From: CAJQQK01 sp963696075
GTDB taxonomy: Bacteria; Pseudomonadota; Alphaproteobacteria; Rhizobiales; Hyphomicrobiaceae
DNA: 64,000 nucleotides
Assembly: GCA_963696075.1 (NCBI GenBank)
Contig: CAVOJD010000006.1
Coordinates: forward strand, 1 to 64,000
Direction: 5' to 3'
The stretch's first letter is position 1, and each line of letters starts with the position of its first letter. A program made the position numbers and the translations under genes. Positions 18,229 to 26,274 of this stretch are shown in pieces. The notes beneath the pieces were generated by a model that searched no databases, was not told the origin of the DNA, and saw only the letters and a program-made list of their open reading frames with translations.

Positions 18229-19363
18229 GACTGCCCTCGCGATAGACTTCGCGGATAATGGGATGCCCCTCGACGGGGCGAACCCGGACGAGGTCCGCAC
18301 GTTTGCCGACTGCGATCTCGCCGCGATCGTTGAGGCCGGCAGCCTGAGCGGGCTGCGCAGTGACAAGCCGCAACGCGTGCGTCAGATCGAAGCCCTCGAT
18401 GCGGCGGGCGAGATCGAAGGCCGCGAGCAAAAGACTGGCCGGAACATAATCGGATGAAAGGGCATCCAGATAACCTTCACGCGCCAGCGTCTCGGCGGCA
18501 ACGTTTCCGGAGTGCGAGCCGCCGCGAACGACATTGGGTGCGCCCATCATCACCGTAATGCCGGCAGCGTGCGAAAGCCGCGCAGCTTCGACTGTCGTCG
18601 GGAACTCGGAGATCGCAACGCCGTCCTCGATTGATTCAGACACATGCTCAGCCGTTGCATCGTCGTGACTTGCGACAACGACACCGCGCGCGCGTGCGAT
18701 CGAGACCAGCGCGCTCCGGTGGGCCTTGTAGTTCTTGGCAAACAGCGTGTGCTTGAGGTCGATCAGGCGATCGAGTTGCTCGCGCGAGCGGCCGGATTTG
18801 CCACCGTAGTAGGTGCGCCATGCATCGAGCTTCACGAACTGGCGCGCACCGGGCGTGTGGTCCATCAGCGAGATCAGCGACACCGTCTGAAGGTCAAGCA
18901 CCCTGTCGAGTTCCGCCAGCACATCATTGGCGCAGATCTCGCACCGCACGTGCAGACGATGTTCCGCACGCAGCAGGCCTTGCGCTTGCGCCGACGCTAT
19001 TGTTGCCGTGACGGTCTCGATCTCACCCGTGTCGGCTGCATAGTCTTCATCGTTGCCAGCCCGCAGGCAGTCATAGACGGTCGTGATGCCCGAGGCCGCA
19101 ACCTGCGCGTCGAAGGCCAGAAGCGCGGAAAGGGCCGGCCAGGAAACCTTGGGCCGTGGCCGCAGATGCGTTTCGAGGTGATCGGTGTGAAGCTCAATCA
19201 AGCCGGGAATCAGGAGGTCCCCTTCGAAATCAACGCCGGCTGACGCGACGGCGCCCTCGCTGATGTCCGTGATGGAGCCGTCGGCAACCTGTACCGCACC
19301 AGTGATGATCCGGTCCGGCAGCACGATCTGCGCATTCTTGATGGTGAGCGTATGGGTCATCAT
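18218..19363 (-). CDS. phnM: RPnTP hydrolase PhnM (alpha-D-ribose 1-methylphosphonate 5-triphosphate diphosphatase)
   Basis: 381 residues, amidohydrolase-superfamily fold with the metal-binding stretch IELHTDHLETH near residue 60 and later conserved His/Asp motifs (VASHDDAT). It removes pyrophosphate from the ribosyl-phosphonate triphosphate made by PhnI with PhnGHL, giving the C-P lyase substrate. Its start overlaps the phnL stop (ATGA), and phnN starts inside its 3' end. Two consecutive ATG codons at 19363 and 19360 could both serve as start. Confidence 0.95.
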   Translation of the reverse strand: MMTHTLTIKNAQIVLPDRIITGAVQVADGSITDISEGAVASAGVDFEGDLLIPGLIELHTDHLETHLRPRPKVSWPALSALLAFDAQVAASGITTVYDCLRAGNDEDYAADTGEIETVTATIASAQAQGLLRAEHRLHVRCEICANDVLAELDRVLDLQTVSLISLMDHTPGARQFVKLDAWRTYYGGKSGRSREQLDRLIDLKHTLFAKNYKAHRSALVSIARARGVVVASHDDATAEHVSESIEDGVAISEFPTTVEAARLSHAAGITVMMGAPNVVRGGSHSGNVAAETLAREGYLDALSSDYVPASLLLAAFDLARRIEGFDLTHALRLVTAQPAQAAGLNDRGEIAVGKRADLVRVRPVEGHPIIREVYREGSRVI

Positions 19364-20091
19364 GGGGCACGTCCGGGCGCGAACACGGTCACGTCGATGA
19401 TGCGGCTCGCCACCTGGTCCCTGACGTCGGGGTCGTGGAAGATGCCGATGATTGTGACGCCCTCGCGTTTGCGCTCCTCAATGAGATCGACAACGACGCA
19501 GCGGTTTGCGGCATCCAGCGATGCTGTCGGTTCGTCGAGCAGAAGAATTTGCCGGTGCGCTGCAAAACCGCGCGCGATGTTGATGCGCTGCTGCTCGCCG
19601 CCGGAAAAGGTCGAGGGCGGCAGACCCCAAAGGCGTTCCGGAAGATTGAGACGTGCGAGCAGGTCCTTGGCCTTTTCGCGGGCGGCGTCTGCGTCGGCTT
19701 CAGAACTCCGGGCCTGCGCAGCGACGATATCCAGGGCACTAACGCGCGGGATAACACGGAGGAACTGGCTGACGTATCCGATCGTGTGTTGCCGCAACCG
19801 GAGGATGGACCGCGGCGAGGCGGTAACGATGTCATGCCATGAGCCGGAACCATCTCTGACGTCGATCCGGCCGGCGTCTGCAAGATAGTTTCCGTAGATC
19901 ATTTTCAAGATCGACGACTTGCCGACACCTGACGGACCGCCCAACACGACACACTCCCCGGGACCGGCAACGAACGATACGTCCTGGACGGCGGGCAGGC
20001 CGACCCCGCCCTGCAAGTGCATGACAAACGTTTTCGAGACACCTGTCAGGCGGATTTGTTCGTTCTTCGGGTCTCTCATGGAATGGCTCAT
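19360..20091 (-). CDS. phnL: C-P lyase pathway ABC-type ATPase PhnL
   Basis: 243 residues with Walker A GGPSGVGKSS, signature TFSGGEQQRINIARG, Walker B LLLDEPTASLD and a switch His in GIFHDPDV. PhnL resembles a transporter ATPase but works with PhnGHI in the cytosol, coupling adenine displacement from ATP to phosphonate attachment. It overlaps phnK and phnM by 4 bases on each side. Intact, unlike its paralogue phnK upstream. Confidence 0.95.
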   Translation of the reverse strand: MSHSMRDPKNEQIRLTGVSKTFVMHLQGGVGLPAVQDVSFVAGPGECVVLGGPSGVGKSSILKMIYGNYLADAGRIDVRDGSGSWHDIVTASPRSILRLRQHTIGYVSQFLRVIPRVSALDIVAAQARSSEADADAAREKAKDLLARLNLPERLWGLPPSTFSGGEQQRINIARGFAAHRQILLLDEPTASLDAANRCVVVDLIEERKREGVTIIGIFHDPDVRDQVASRIIDVTVFAPGRAP

Positions 20092-20895
20092 CCCTGCAGC
20101 ACCGACGAAACGAGAAGTTGCGTGTAAGGGGCGTGCGGGTCGTCGAGTACCTGATCTGTCAGCCCGGTTTCGACGACACGGCCATGACGCATGACGATCG
20201 TTCGGTGGGAGAGCAGCCGCGCAACCGCCAGATCGTGCGTCACCACGATCGCCGCCAACCCGTAGTCCTCGACGAAATGACGGATAAGGTCGAGCAGCCG
20301 CGCCTGCACCGACACATCAAGGCCGCCGGTCGGCTCGTCCATGAACACGAGACGCGGTTTGGTGACCATGTTCTTTGCAATCTGAAGGCGTTGGCGCATC
20401 CCACCTGAGAAGGTTGTCGGTTTGTCGTCGATGCGGTCTGCATCAATCTCGACGCGATCCAGCCACTGCTCGGCTTCATTGCGGATCATGCCGTAGTTGC
20501 GCCAGCCGACGGCCATCAGCCGCTCGCCGACGTTGCCGCCGGCAGAAACACCCATGCGCAGTCCAAGTCGCGCGTCCTGGTGAATGAACCCCCAGTCCGT
20601 CTTCAGGAGAAACCGGCGCTCCGCCTCCCCAATCGCAAAAAGATCGCGGCGGTCGCCATCGCGCATCCGGTAGTGAACCATGCCGGCTGTCGGCTCCAAC
20701 TGCGTCGAGAGCACAGACAAGAGCGTCGACTTGCCGGAGCCAGAATTCGCCGACGATGGCGATGACTTCGCCTTCGTGGATGTCCAGCGACACATCTTCA
20801 CAGCCGATCCGTGAACCATAGAATTTCGATAACCCGCGCGCAGTGAGCAGCGGTTCATCGCTGCTCCCCGAAGCACATGCTGTTCTGTTTTGCAC
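20088..20895 (-). pseudogene. phnK: phnK, C-P lyase ABC-type ATPase, frameshifted in the Walker A motif
   Basis: PhnK is split over two minus-strand frames. From GTG 20895 one frame reads LLTARGLSKFYGSRIGCEDV and GEVIAIVGE, the normal PhnK start. The next bases, GAATTCTGG on the minus strand, need one T fewer to give GESGSGKST; the downstream frame then continues correctly through the signature TFSGGMRQRLQIAKN and Walker B VFMDEPTGGLD to the stop at 20088. The extra base lies at 20744-20745. As written the protein stops being PhnK inside the P-loop. All other operon genes are intact, so a sequencing error or a very recent mutation are both possible. PhnK docks on the PhnJ dimer of the C-P lyase core and is required for phosphonate growth in E. 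coli. Confidence 0.85.
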
Positions 20896-20906
20896 ATCAC
20901 CACTAT

Positions 20907-21776
20907 TCACAGGCCGCGCCCCTTGTCTTGAAGGCGCGACCCGGCACCAGTGCGCTTCTCGCAGTAGTCGGTGTCTGAGCACACAAACATGCGTCCGCCG
21001 CGATCATCCGTGATGACCTCGTCAAGATAGCTGTCGGTGGCGCCGCAGATTTCGCACGGGCTGTTGAACTTCGTCGGCTCGAATGGGTGATCCTCGAAGT
21101 CCAGGCTGACAACCTTGGTGTAAGGTGGCAGCGCATAGATGCGTTTCTCGCGCCCGGCGCCGAACAGTTGCAGCGCGGGACAATGATCCATCTTCGGGTT
21201 GTCGAACTTCGGCGTCGGTGACGGGTCCATGACATAGCGTCCGTCGACCTTGACCGGATAAGCATACGTCGTCGCGATGTGACCGTGGCGTGCGATGTCT
21301 TCGTAGAGCTTTACGTGCATCAGCCCGTAGTCTTCCAGGGCATGCAGCTTGCGGGTTTCCGTCTCGCGTGGCTCGAGAAACCGCAAGGGCTCGGGGATAG
21401 GCACCTGGTAGATGAGGATCTGGTCTTCGCTGAGCCGCGTTTCCGGAATGCGGTGGCGCGTCTGGATGATCGTCGCGGACTGTGTGTCCGTCGTGGTCGC
21501 AACGCCTGCGGTCTTTTCAAAAAACTTTCGGATGGAAACGGCATTTGTCGTGTCGTCGGCGCCTTGGTCGATGACCTTGAGCACGTCGGCCTTGCCAAGA
21601 ACCGATGCGGTCACCTGCACGCCGCCGGTCCCCCAACCATAGGGCATCGGCATCTCGCGGCTTGCAAACGGCACCTGATAACCGGGGATCGCAACGGCCT
21701 TCAGCAACGCGCGCCGGATCATTCGCTTCGTCTGTTCGTCGAGATAGGCGAAGTTATAGGCTGGCAGTCCCGTCAT
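20907..21776 (-). CDS. phnJ: C-P lyase PhnJ (radical SAM, cleaves the C-P bond)
   Basis: 289 residues. The C-terminus carries the PhnJ cysteine pattern CX2CX21CX5C exactly (CEIC, 21 residues, C, SDTDY, C), which supplies the Fe-S cluster ligands and the catalytic cysteine. PhnJ uses S-adenosylmethionine to convert ribosyl alkylphosphonate 5-phosphate to alkane and cyclic ribose phosphate. Its start overlaps the phnI stop by 4 bases. All catalytic cysteines are intact. Confidence 0.97.
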   Translation of the reverse strand: MTGLPAYNFAYLDEQTKRMIRRALLKAVAIPGYQVPFASREMPMPYGWGTGGVQVTASVLGKADVLKVIDQGADDTTNAVSIRKFFEKTAGVATTTDTQSATIIQTRHRIPETRLSEDQILIYQVPIPEPLRFLEPRETETRKLHALEDYGLMHVKLYEDIARHGHIATTYAYPVKVDGRYVMDPSPTPKFDNPKMDHCPALQLFGAGREKRIYALPPYTKVVSLDFEDHPFEPTKFNSPCEICGATDSYLDEVITDDRGGRMFVCSDTDYCEKRTGAGSRLQDKGRGL

Positions 21777-22936
21777 CGCTCGGCCTCATCCTGGCGCCTC
21801 TGTTGCCTGTCGCTGTCATCGGCACGTGCGGACAGGTCGGCGTTGGCGTCGGCCCACTCCTCCCGCATCTGCCGGACAAGGGCCAATTCGGCCTGGAAAT
21901 CCACGTAGTGCGGAAGCTTCAGGTGCTCGACAAACCCCGTCGCCTGCACGTTGTCGCAGTGCGCGAGTACAAATTCTTCGTCCTGGGCCGGCGCGCTGAT
22001 TTCTTCGTTGAGTTCGCGCGCGCGCAATGACCGGTCGACCAATGCCATCGACATTGCCTTGCGCTCGGCGTGTCCGAACACCAACCCATAGCCGCGCGTG
22101 AACTTTGGCGGTTGATCCGCACTGCCGGTGAACTGGTTGATCATCTCGCATTCGGTCATTGTGATGGTCCCGAGCGGAACCTCGAACCCCAGATCTTCCG
22201 GCTCAAAGCAAACTTCGACATCCCCCATCCGGATTTCGCCGGCAAACGGGTGCGTGCGCCCGTAGCCGCGCTGTGTCGAATAGCCAAGTGCGAGCAGGTA
22301 TCCTTCATCGCCCCGCGCGAGCGCCTGTAGTCGCGTATCTCGCTCAGCCGGGAAATCCAGGGGATCGCGCGTGAGATCACCAATCGGTGCATCGGCGGCC
22401 TGTTCAGGGTTGGCTTCAATCAAGCCCTGCCCATCCAGCAACCCCGTTACATGCGGCGAGGCTTCCGGGTCTTGTGCGCTATCGCACGTGGCGTCACCTG
22501 CCCGGGTGTTCGCCTGAACATCGGTCCCATCGCCAACGAGTCTGGGATCCAGCAGGCGATGCGTATAGTCGAACGTTGGCCCGAGTACCTGGCCGCCCGG
22601 CAAATCCTTGAACGTCGCGGAAATCCGCCGTTCCATGGTCATCGCGTCTGTGTCGAGCGGCACGGAGTAGCCAAGCCGCGGCAGCGTCGTGCGGAACGCG
22701 CGCAGCAGAAAGATCGCCTCGATCAGGTCACCGCGCGCCTGCTTGATCGCCAACGCCGCCAGATCGGGATCGTACAACGCCCCCTCCGACATCACACGAG
22801 CCACGGCGAGGCTCATCTGCTCGCGGATTTGATCGGTTGTCAGCGTGGGGATGGCCGTATCACCGCGCCGTCGTTCCGCAAGCAGGTCGTGTGCGGCCGA
22901 GATTGCCGCCTCGCCGCCTTTGACCGCAACATACAT
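21773..22936 (-). CDS. phnI: C-P lyase complex subunit PhnI
   Basis: 387 residues from ATG 22936 (MYVAVKGGEAAI), five bases after the phnH stop, with GGAGG nine bases upstream. PhnI is the nucleosidase subunit that, with PhnG, H and L, attaches the phosphonate to C1 of ribose in ATP. Segments LGYSTQRGYGRTHPFAGEI and KLPHYVDFQAELALVRQMR are typical of the family. Somewhat longer than the 354-residue E. coli protein. Confidence 0.95.
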   Translation of the reverse strand: MYVAVKGGEAAISAAHDLLAERRRGDTAIPTLTTDQIREQMSLAVARVMSEGALYDPDLAALAIKQARGDLIEAIFLLRAFRTTLPRLGYSVPLDTDAMTMERRISATFKDLPGGQVLGPTFDYTHRLLDPRLVGDGTDVQANTRAGDATCDSAQDPEASPHVTGLLDGQGLIEANPEQAADAPIGDLTRDPLDFPAERDTRLQALARGDEGYLLALGYSTQRGYGRTHPFAGEIRMGDVEVCFEPEDLGFEVPLGTITMTECEMINQFTGSADQPPKFTRGYGLVFGHAERKAMSMALVDRSLRARELNEEISAPAQDEEFVLAHCDNVQATGFVEHLKLPHYVDFQAELALVRQMREEWADANADLSARADDSDRQQRRQDEAER

Positions 22937-22940
22937 CGCC

Positions 22941-23558
22941 CTAGCCCTCCGCCACGAGTTTGACACTGCGAGGCAAAGCCGCGACGTGCGTTTTTGTTAC
23001 GAAAATCAGATCGGCGCCGCACGGAAACTGGGCTCTGTTGCGCTTCAGCTGCGCGGCAAAATCCCGTGGCTCCGGCGCGACCGAGAATTGTACCTCGTCT
23101 AAGATCCCAGGCCCGCAAAACACCGCGCCCGAATTGCCCAACGCGTCGACCTGAATGATGAGAGTTGTCGAACGGTCCGGATAATCCGCCGTGCCAAGCG
23201 CGAATGAGTTGATTGCCGGCATAGACGCGACATCGGACACGACGGCAAACGTGCTTGATAACCGGTCCTCGGCGATCGCGGCACCCGTGTGAAATCTTAT
23301 GAATGTGGACACGTCTTCATGGCGCGCGAGCGGCTCATCAAGCCAAACCCGGGTCTCGAAGTCCGCCACGGTCAGGAGCACCGCCGCCGTTGTCGCAAAC
23401 AATGGCGCCGGCGGCGCGAGATCCGTCCCGAGCGCGCGGATCGTTCCCGGACGCGACATCGCGGCAAGGCATGTCCGGAAGGCCGTGTTGGCGTCCGGGC
23501 CATAGTCCGCGAAACCGTGCGCCAGCGCCGGGCTCGTCTTGTCCGTGTCTGCCGTCAA
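22941..23558 (-). CDS. phnH: C-P lyase complex subunit PhnH
   Basis: 205 residues, normal length. The N-terminus (AFRTCLAAMSRPGTI) is the conserved PhnH signature. PhnH is a non-catalytic core subunit of the PhnGHIJ complex. It lies 3 bases after phnG and 4 bases before phnI. Confidence 0.95.
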   Translation of the reverse strand: MTADTDKTSPALAHGFADYGPDANTAFRTCLAAMSRPGTIRALGTDLAPPAPLFATTAAVLLTVADFETRVWLDEPLARHEDVSTFIRFHTGAAIAEDRLSSTFAVVSDVASMPAINSFALGTADYPDRSTTLIIQVDALGNSGAVFCGPGILDEVQFSVAPEPRDFAAQLKRNRAQFPCGADLIFVTKTHVAALPRSVKLVAEG

Positions 23559-23561
23559 CGA

Positions 23562-24032
23562 TCAATCCTCCCCGCGCACGAGCGTGAAGAAGTCGACGCG
23601 CGTTGCAGCCGTCTTCAATCTTGCCGCGGCCTGTTCCCTCGCGACGCGCTCCGTGACAGGCGCAACAAGAACCGTCTCTATCACGTGGCGCGCATCGGCT
23701 GACGACTGCGCCAACGCATCCAGAATGGCAGCAAGCCGCGCTTTGCTGGCGGACCGGCCAAGAAGGAAAGCATAGCCAAGCTCGCCGGACTTCAGCTGCA
23801 CAACAGCCCGGGTCACCGTCGCTTCGCCGACATTGAACGGCGCGCCATTCCCGCCGATCCGGCCCCGCAGCATGACAAGCCCGGTCTCTGGCGCGCGAAT
23901 ATCGGTGGCATCTGCCTCGGCGCCGAATTGGTTCACGGTTTTTGCAAGGTCCGCATCCGTCGCCTGCGTGTAGACGCGCATGAAGGCTTGCCGCACAGCA
24001 GCCAGGCGCGTTCCGTTTTTTGAAGCTGACAT
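23562..24032 (-). CDS. phnG: C-P lyase complex subunit PhnG
   Basis: 156 residues. GLVMLRGRIGGNGAPFNVGE and the segment GYAFLLGRSASKA are conserved in PhnG. First gene of the minus-strand C-P lyase operon; its leader contains a Pho-box-like site and a set of three 11-bp repeats. In enterobacteria phnF (GntR regulator) precedes phnG, but no phnF is present here. Confidence 0.95.
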   Translation of the reverse strand: MSASKNGTRLAAVRQAFMRVYTQATDADLAKTVNQFGAEADATDIRAPETGLVMLRGRIGGNGAPFNVGEATVTRAVVQLKSGELGYAFLLGRSASKARLAAILDALAQSSADARHVIETVLVAPVTERVAREQAAARLKTAATRVDFFTLVRGED

Positions 24033-24054
24033 TGCGGCGCTGCACCTCAGCGGT

Positions 24055-24083
24055 CATGTGAAGGACATGTGACGATCATGTGG
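24055..24083. repeat. Three direct repeats CATGTG(A/G) with exact 11-bp period in the phnG leader
   Basis: CATGTGA occurs at 24055-24061 and 24066-24072 and CATGTGG at 24077-24083, each separated by 4 bases. The 11-bp period equals that of PhoB-type direct-repeat sites, but the heptamer differs from CTGTCAT. It lies between the Pho-box-like site and the phnG start, so it could be an operator for a second regulator or a diverged OmpR-family site. Confidence 0.6.
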
Positions 24084-24106
24084 GGCGAAACCCTTAGTTT
24101 CTCCCC

Positions 24107-24124
24107 GTGACAGTCTTGCGACAC
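24107..24124 (-). promoter_or_regulatory. Pho-box-like site facing phnGHIJKLMN
   Basis: On the minus strand the sequence reads GTGTCGC-AAGA-CTGTCAC: two heptamers 11 bases apart that match the PhoB consensus CTGTCAT at 4 of 7 and 6 of 7 positions. It lies about 75 bases before the phnG start, oriented correctly. This implies phosphate-starvation induction by PhoB. Confidence 0.6.
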
Positions 24125-24182
24125 TTCGAACAGCGCGGCGCTGCCGTTCCACATTTTTCTTCGCCTGAGTTCTTCATCCTCC

Positions 24183-24200
24183 CCGTTAAAGAACTGTCAC
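24183..24200 (+). promoter_or_regulatory. Pho-box-like site facing phnCDE
   Basis: On the plus strand CCGTTAA-AGAA-CTGTCAC has the same 7+4+7 arrangement; the second half matches CTGTCAT at 6 of 7 positions, the first only at 4 of 7. It lies 45 bases before phnC, so the divergent transporter operon is probably also under PhoB control. Weaker than the site on the other strand. Confidence 0.45.
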
Positions 24201-24244
24201 ACACCGCTGCTAGGACACCCTGGCTTGAACCGAGGGGGCACAGC

Positions 24245-25171
24245 ATGACGGATGTCGCGATCGACCTGAGAAATATTCGCAAGTCGTTTGTGAAAGGCCA
24301 GCCAGTCCTGAAGAACGTGTCACTGCAGCTCAAGCGAGGTGAGATGGTCGCGCTGATTGGCGCATCCGGTTCAGGTAAATCAACGCTCATTCGCACGGTG
24401 AGCGGGCTGCTTCGCACCGATGCTGACGGCGATGGCCGCAGCGGCGTTGTCGAAATTCTCGGGACAGTGATGCAGTCAAATGGGCGCATCAGCCGCGATG
24501 CCAAGCAGTTGCGCTCGCGCATTGGCGTTGTGTTCCAGCAATTCAATCTCGTGCCGCGATTGTCGGTCCTGACGAACGTGTGCTTTGGGTTTCTCGGGCG
24601 GGTGCCCGGCTGGCGCGGCACGCTCGGCCGCTTTACGCGCCGCGAAAAGCAGCAGGCGCTCCTCGCCCTCCGTCGCGTTGGCATCGAGGAGCAGGCGCTT
24701 AAACGCGGGGCCGCCCTTTCAGGTGGTCAGCAACAGCGCGCTGCCATCGCGCGTTCACTGGTTCAGGGCTCCGAAATCCTGATCGCCGATGAGCCCATTG
24801 CATCACTTGATCCCAGTTCCGCGCGCCGCGTGATGGACATCCTCGCCGACCTTAACGCGACAGACGGGATCACGGTCCTCGTCTCGCTCCATCAGGTCGA
24901 ATACGCGCTTGGATACTGCCCCCGAACGATCGCGTTGCGCGACGGCGAAGTTGTCTACGACGGACCATCAGATGCGTTGACCCCGGCATTCCTCAGCGAG
25001 CTCTACGGCGCTGAAAGCGAAGAGCTGTTCTTGCCAGGCCTTGAATCGACGCAGGGCGCCTCGGAGCGGGCCGACAGGGGCGCTGTCGGGCGTTCCGCAA
25101 GCGCCAGGCAGACGCGCCCCGATCACCTGACAACCGACTTCCCCGACCGGAGTGCCGCATCGGCCGGGTGA
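24245..25171 (+). CDS. phnC: Phosphonate ABC transporter ATPase PhnC
   Basis: 308 residues from ATG 24245 (GAGGGGG upstream); the frame is open further 5' but not protein-like. Walker A GASGSGKST, signature LSGGQQQR and Walker B IADEPIASLD are intact. The last 40 residues after ELYGAES are a low-complexity extension longer than usual for PhnC. It powers phosphonate import with PhnD and PhnE encoded downstream. Confidence 0.95.
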   Translation: MTDVAIDLRNIRKSFVKGQPVLKNVSLQLKRGEMVALIGASGSGKSTLIRTVSGLLRTDADGDGRSGVVEILGTVMQSNGRISRDAKQLRSRIGVVFQQFNLVPRLSVLTNVCFGFLGRVPGWRGTLGRFTRREKQQALLALRRVGIEEQALKRGAALSGGQQQRAAIARSLVQGSEILIADEPIASLDPSSARRVMDILADLNATDGITVLVSLHQVEYALGYCPRTIALRDGEVVYDGPSDALTPAFLSELYGAESEELFLPGLESTQGASERADRGAVGRSASARQTRPDHLTTDFPDRSAASAG

Positions 25172-25229
25172 TGGAATTTAGGCGGCAAGAGCGGCATGTG
25201 TCCGCGAACATGGCATGGAGCCAAATCAT

Positions 25230-26207
25230 ATGTTGAAACGTTCACTCCTGGCTTTGACCGCAGCGACCGCTGTTGTCGCAGCCCCGGTTTCGGCAATCGC
25301 CGAAACGCTCAACTTCGGGATCATCTCCACCGAATCCACGGCCAACCTGAAAAAGCAGTGGGACCCATTCATTGCTGACATGGCCAAGAAGACCGGCCTC
25401 GACGTGAAGGCGTTCTTCGCAACCGACTACGCCGGCGTGATCGAAGGCATGCGCTTCAACAAGGTGCAAGTTGCCTGGTTCGGCAACAAGTCGGCAATGG
25501 AAGCAGTTGATCGCTCGGGCGGTGAAGTCTTCGCCCAAACCGTCGACGGTGCAGGCAATCCAGGCTACTGGGGCCACATCCTGGTGCATAAGGACTCTTC
25601 GTTCCAGAAGCTCGACGACATCCTGAAGTGCGACCAGTCCTTGAACTTCGGTATCGGCGATCCGAACTCGACCTCGGGCTTCCTGGTGCCAACGACATTC
25701 ATCTTCTCGGCGAAAGGCATCGACCCGAAGAAGTGCTTCAAGACCGTGCGCAACGCGAACCATGAAGCCAACGCTCTTGCCGTGGCCAACAAGCTCGTTG
25801 ATGCGGCTGCAAACAACAGCGAAAACCTGCGCCGCATCGAGAAGAACGCGCCGGACAAGTTCAAGAATATCCGCGTGATCTGGACGTCGCCCCTGATCCC
25901 GTCTGACCCGCTGGTCTGGCGCAAGGATCTCCCCGAAGACACCAAGAAGAAGATCGCCGACTTCATCTTCTCTTATGGCACGACCGACGCGGCAGAGAAG
26001 AAAGTCCTTGCCGGCCTCGACTGGGCACCGTTCCGCAAGTCTGACAACAATCAGTTGCTTCCGATCCGTCAGATGGAAGTGAACAAGATGATTTCGAAAG
26101 TGAACGCCGACGACAAGATGGCGGAAGCCGAAAAGACGTCGAAGATCGCCGAACTTCAGAAGCAATTCAAAGAACTCGGCGAGCAGATTTCGAAGCTCTC
26201 GAACTAA
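25230..26207 (+). CDS. phnD: Phosphonate ABC transporter periplasmic binding protein PhnD
   Basis: 325 residues from ATG 25230 (GGAG 9 nt upstream), with a Sec signal peptide (LLALTAATAVVAAPVSAIA). The mature protein contains FGIISTESTANLKKQWDPF and FATDYAGVIEGMRFNKVQVA, and GYWGHILVHKDS, which are PhnD hallmarks; the serine/threonine cluster near FGDPNSTSGFL-type residues contacts the phosphonate group. The C-terminal coiled, Lys/Glu-rich tail is common in PhnD. Followed by a strong terminator-like hairpin before phnE. Confidence 0.96.
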   Translation: MLKRSLLALTAATAVVAAPVSAIAETLNFGIISTESTANLKKQWDPFIADMAKKTGLDVKAFFATDYAGVIEGMRFNKVQVAWFGNKSAMEAVDRSGGEVFAQTVDGAGNPGYWGHILVHKDSSFQKLDDILKCDQSLNFGIGDPNSTSGFLVPTTFIFSAKGIDPKKCFKTVRNANHEANALAVANKLVDAAANNSENLRRIEKNAPDKFKNIRVIWTSPLIPSDPLVWRKDLPEDTKKKIADFIFSYGTTDAAEKKVLAGLDWAPFRKSDNNQLLPIRQMEVNKMISKVNADDKMAEAEKTSKIAELQKQFKELGEQISKLSN

Positions 26208-26228
26208 GACTGTACGTTGAGATTAATC

Positions 26229-26254
26229 CCGCACAGGCCAGCCGGCCTGTGCGG
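26229..26254 (+). terminator. Strong stem-loop between phnD and phnE
   Basis: An 11-bp perfect stem (arms 26229-26239 and 26244-26254, core GCACAGGCC / GGCCTGTGC) closes an AGCC loop and is followed by the T-rich run TCTTCTTT. This fits an intrinsic terminator or attenuator that would let only part of the transcripts reach phnE, matching the high demand for PhnD. Confidence 0.75.
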
Positions 26255-26274
26255 TCTTCTTTGTGGAGACAGAT

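Noticed and set aside
19360..20091. phnL and phnK as ABC transporter ATPases for uptake
   Set aside because: Position inside the C-P lyase operon and sequence identify them as soluble PhnK/PhnL; PhnC is the transporter ATPase.
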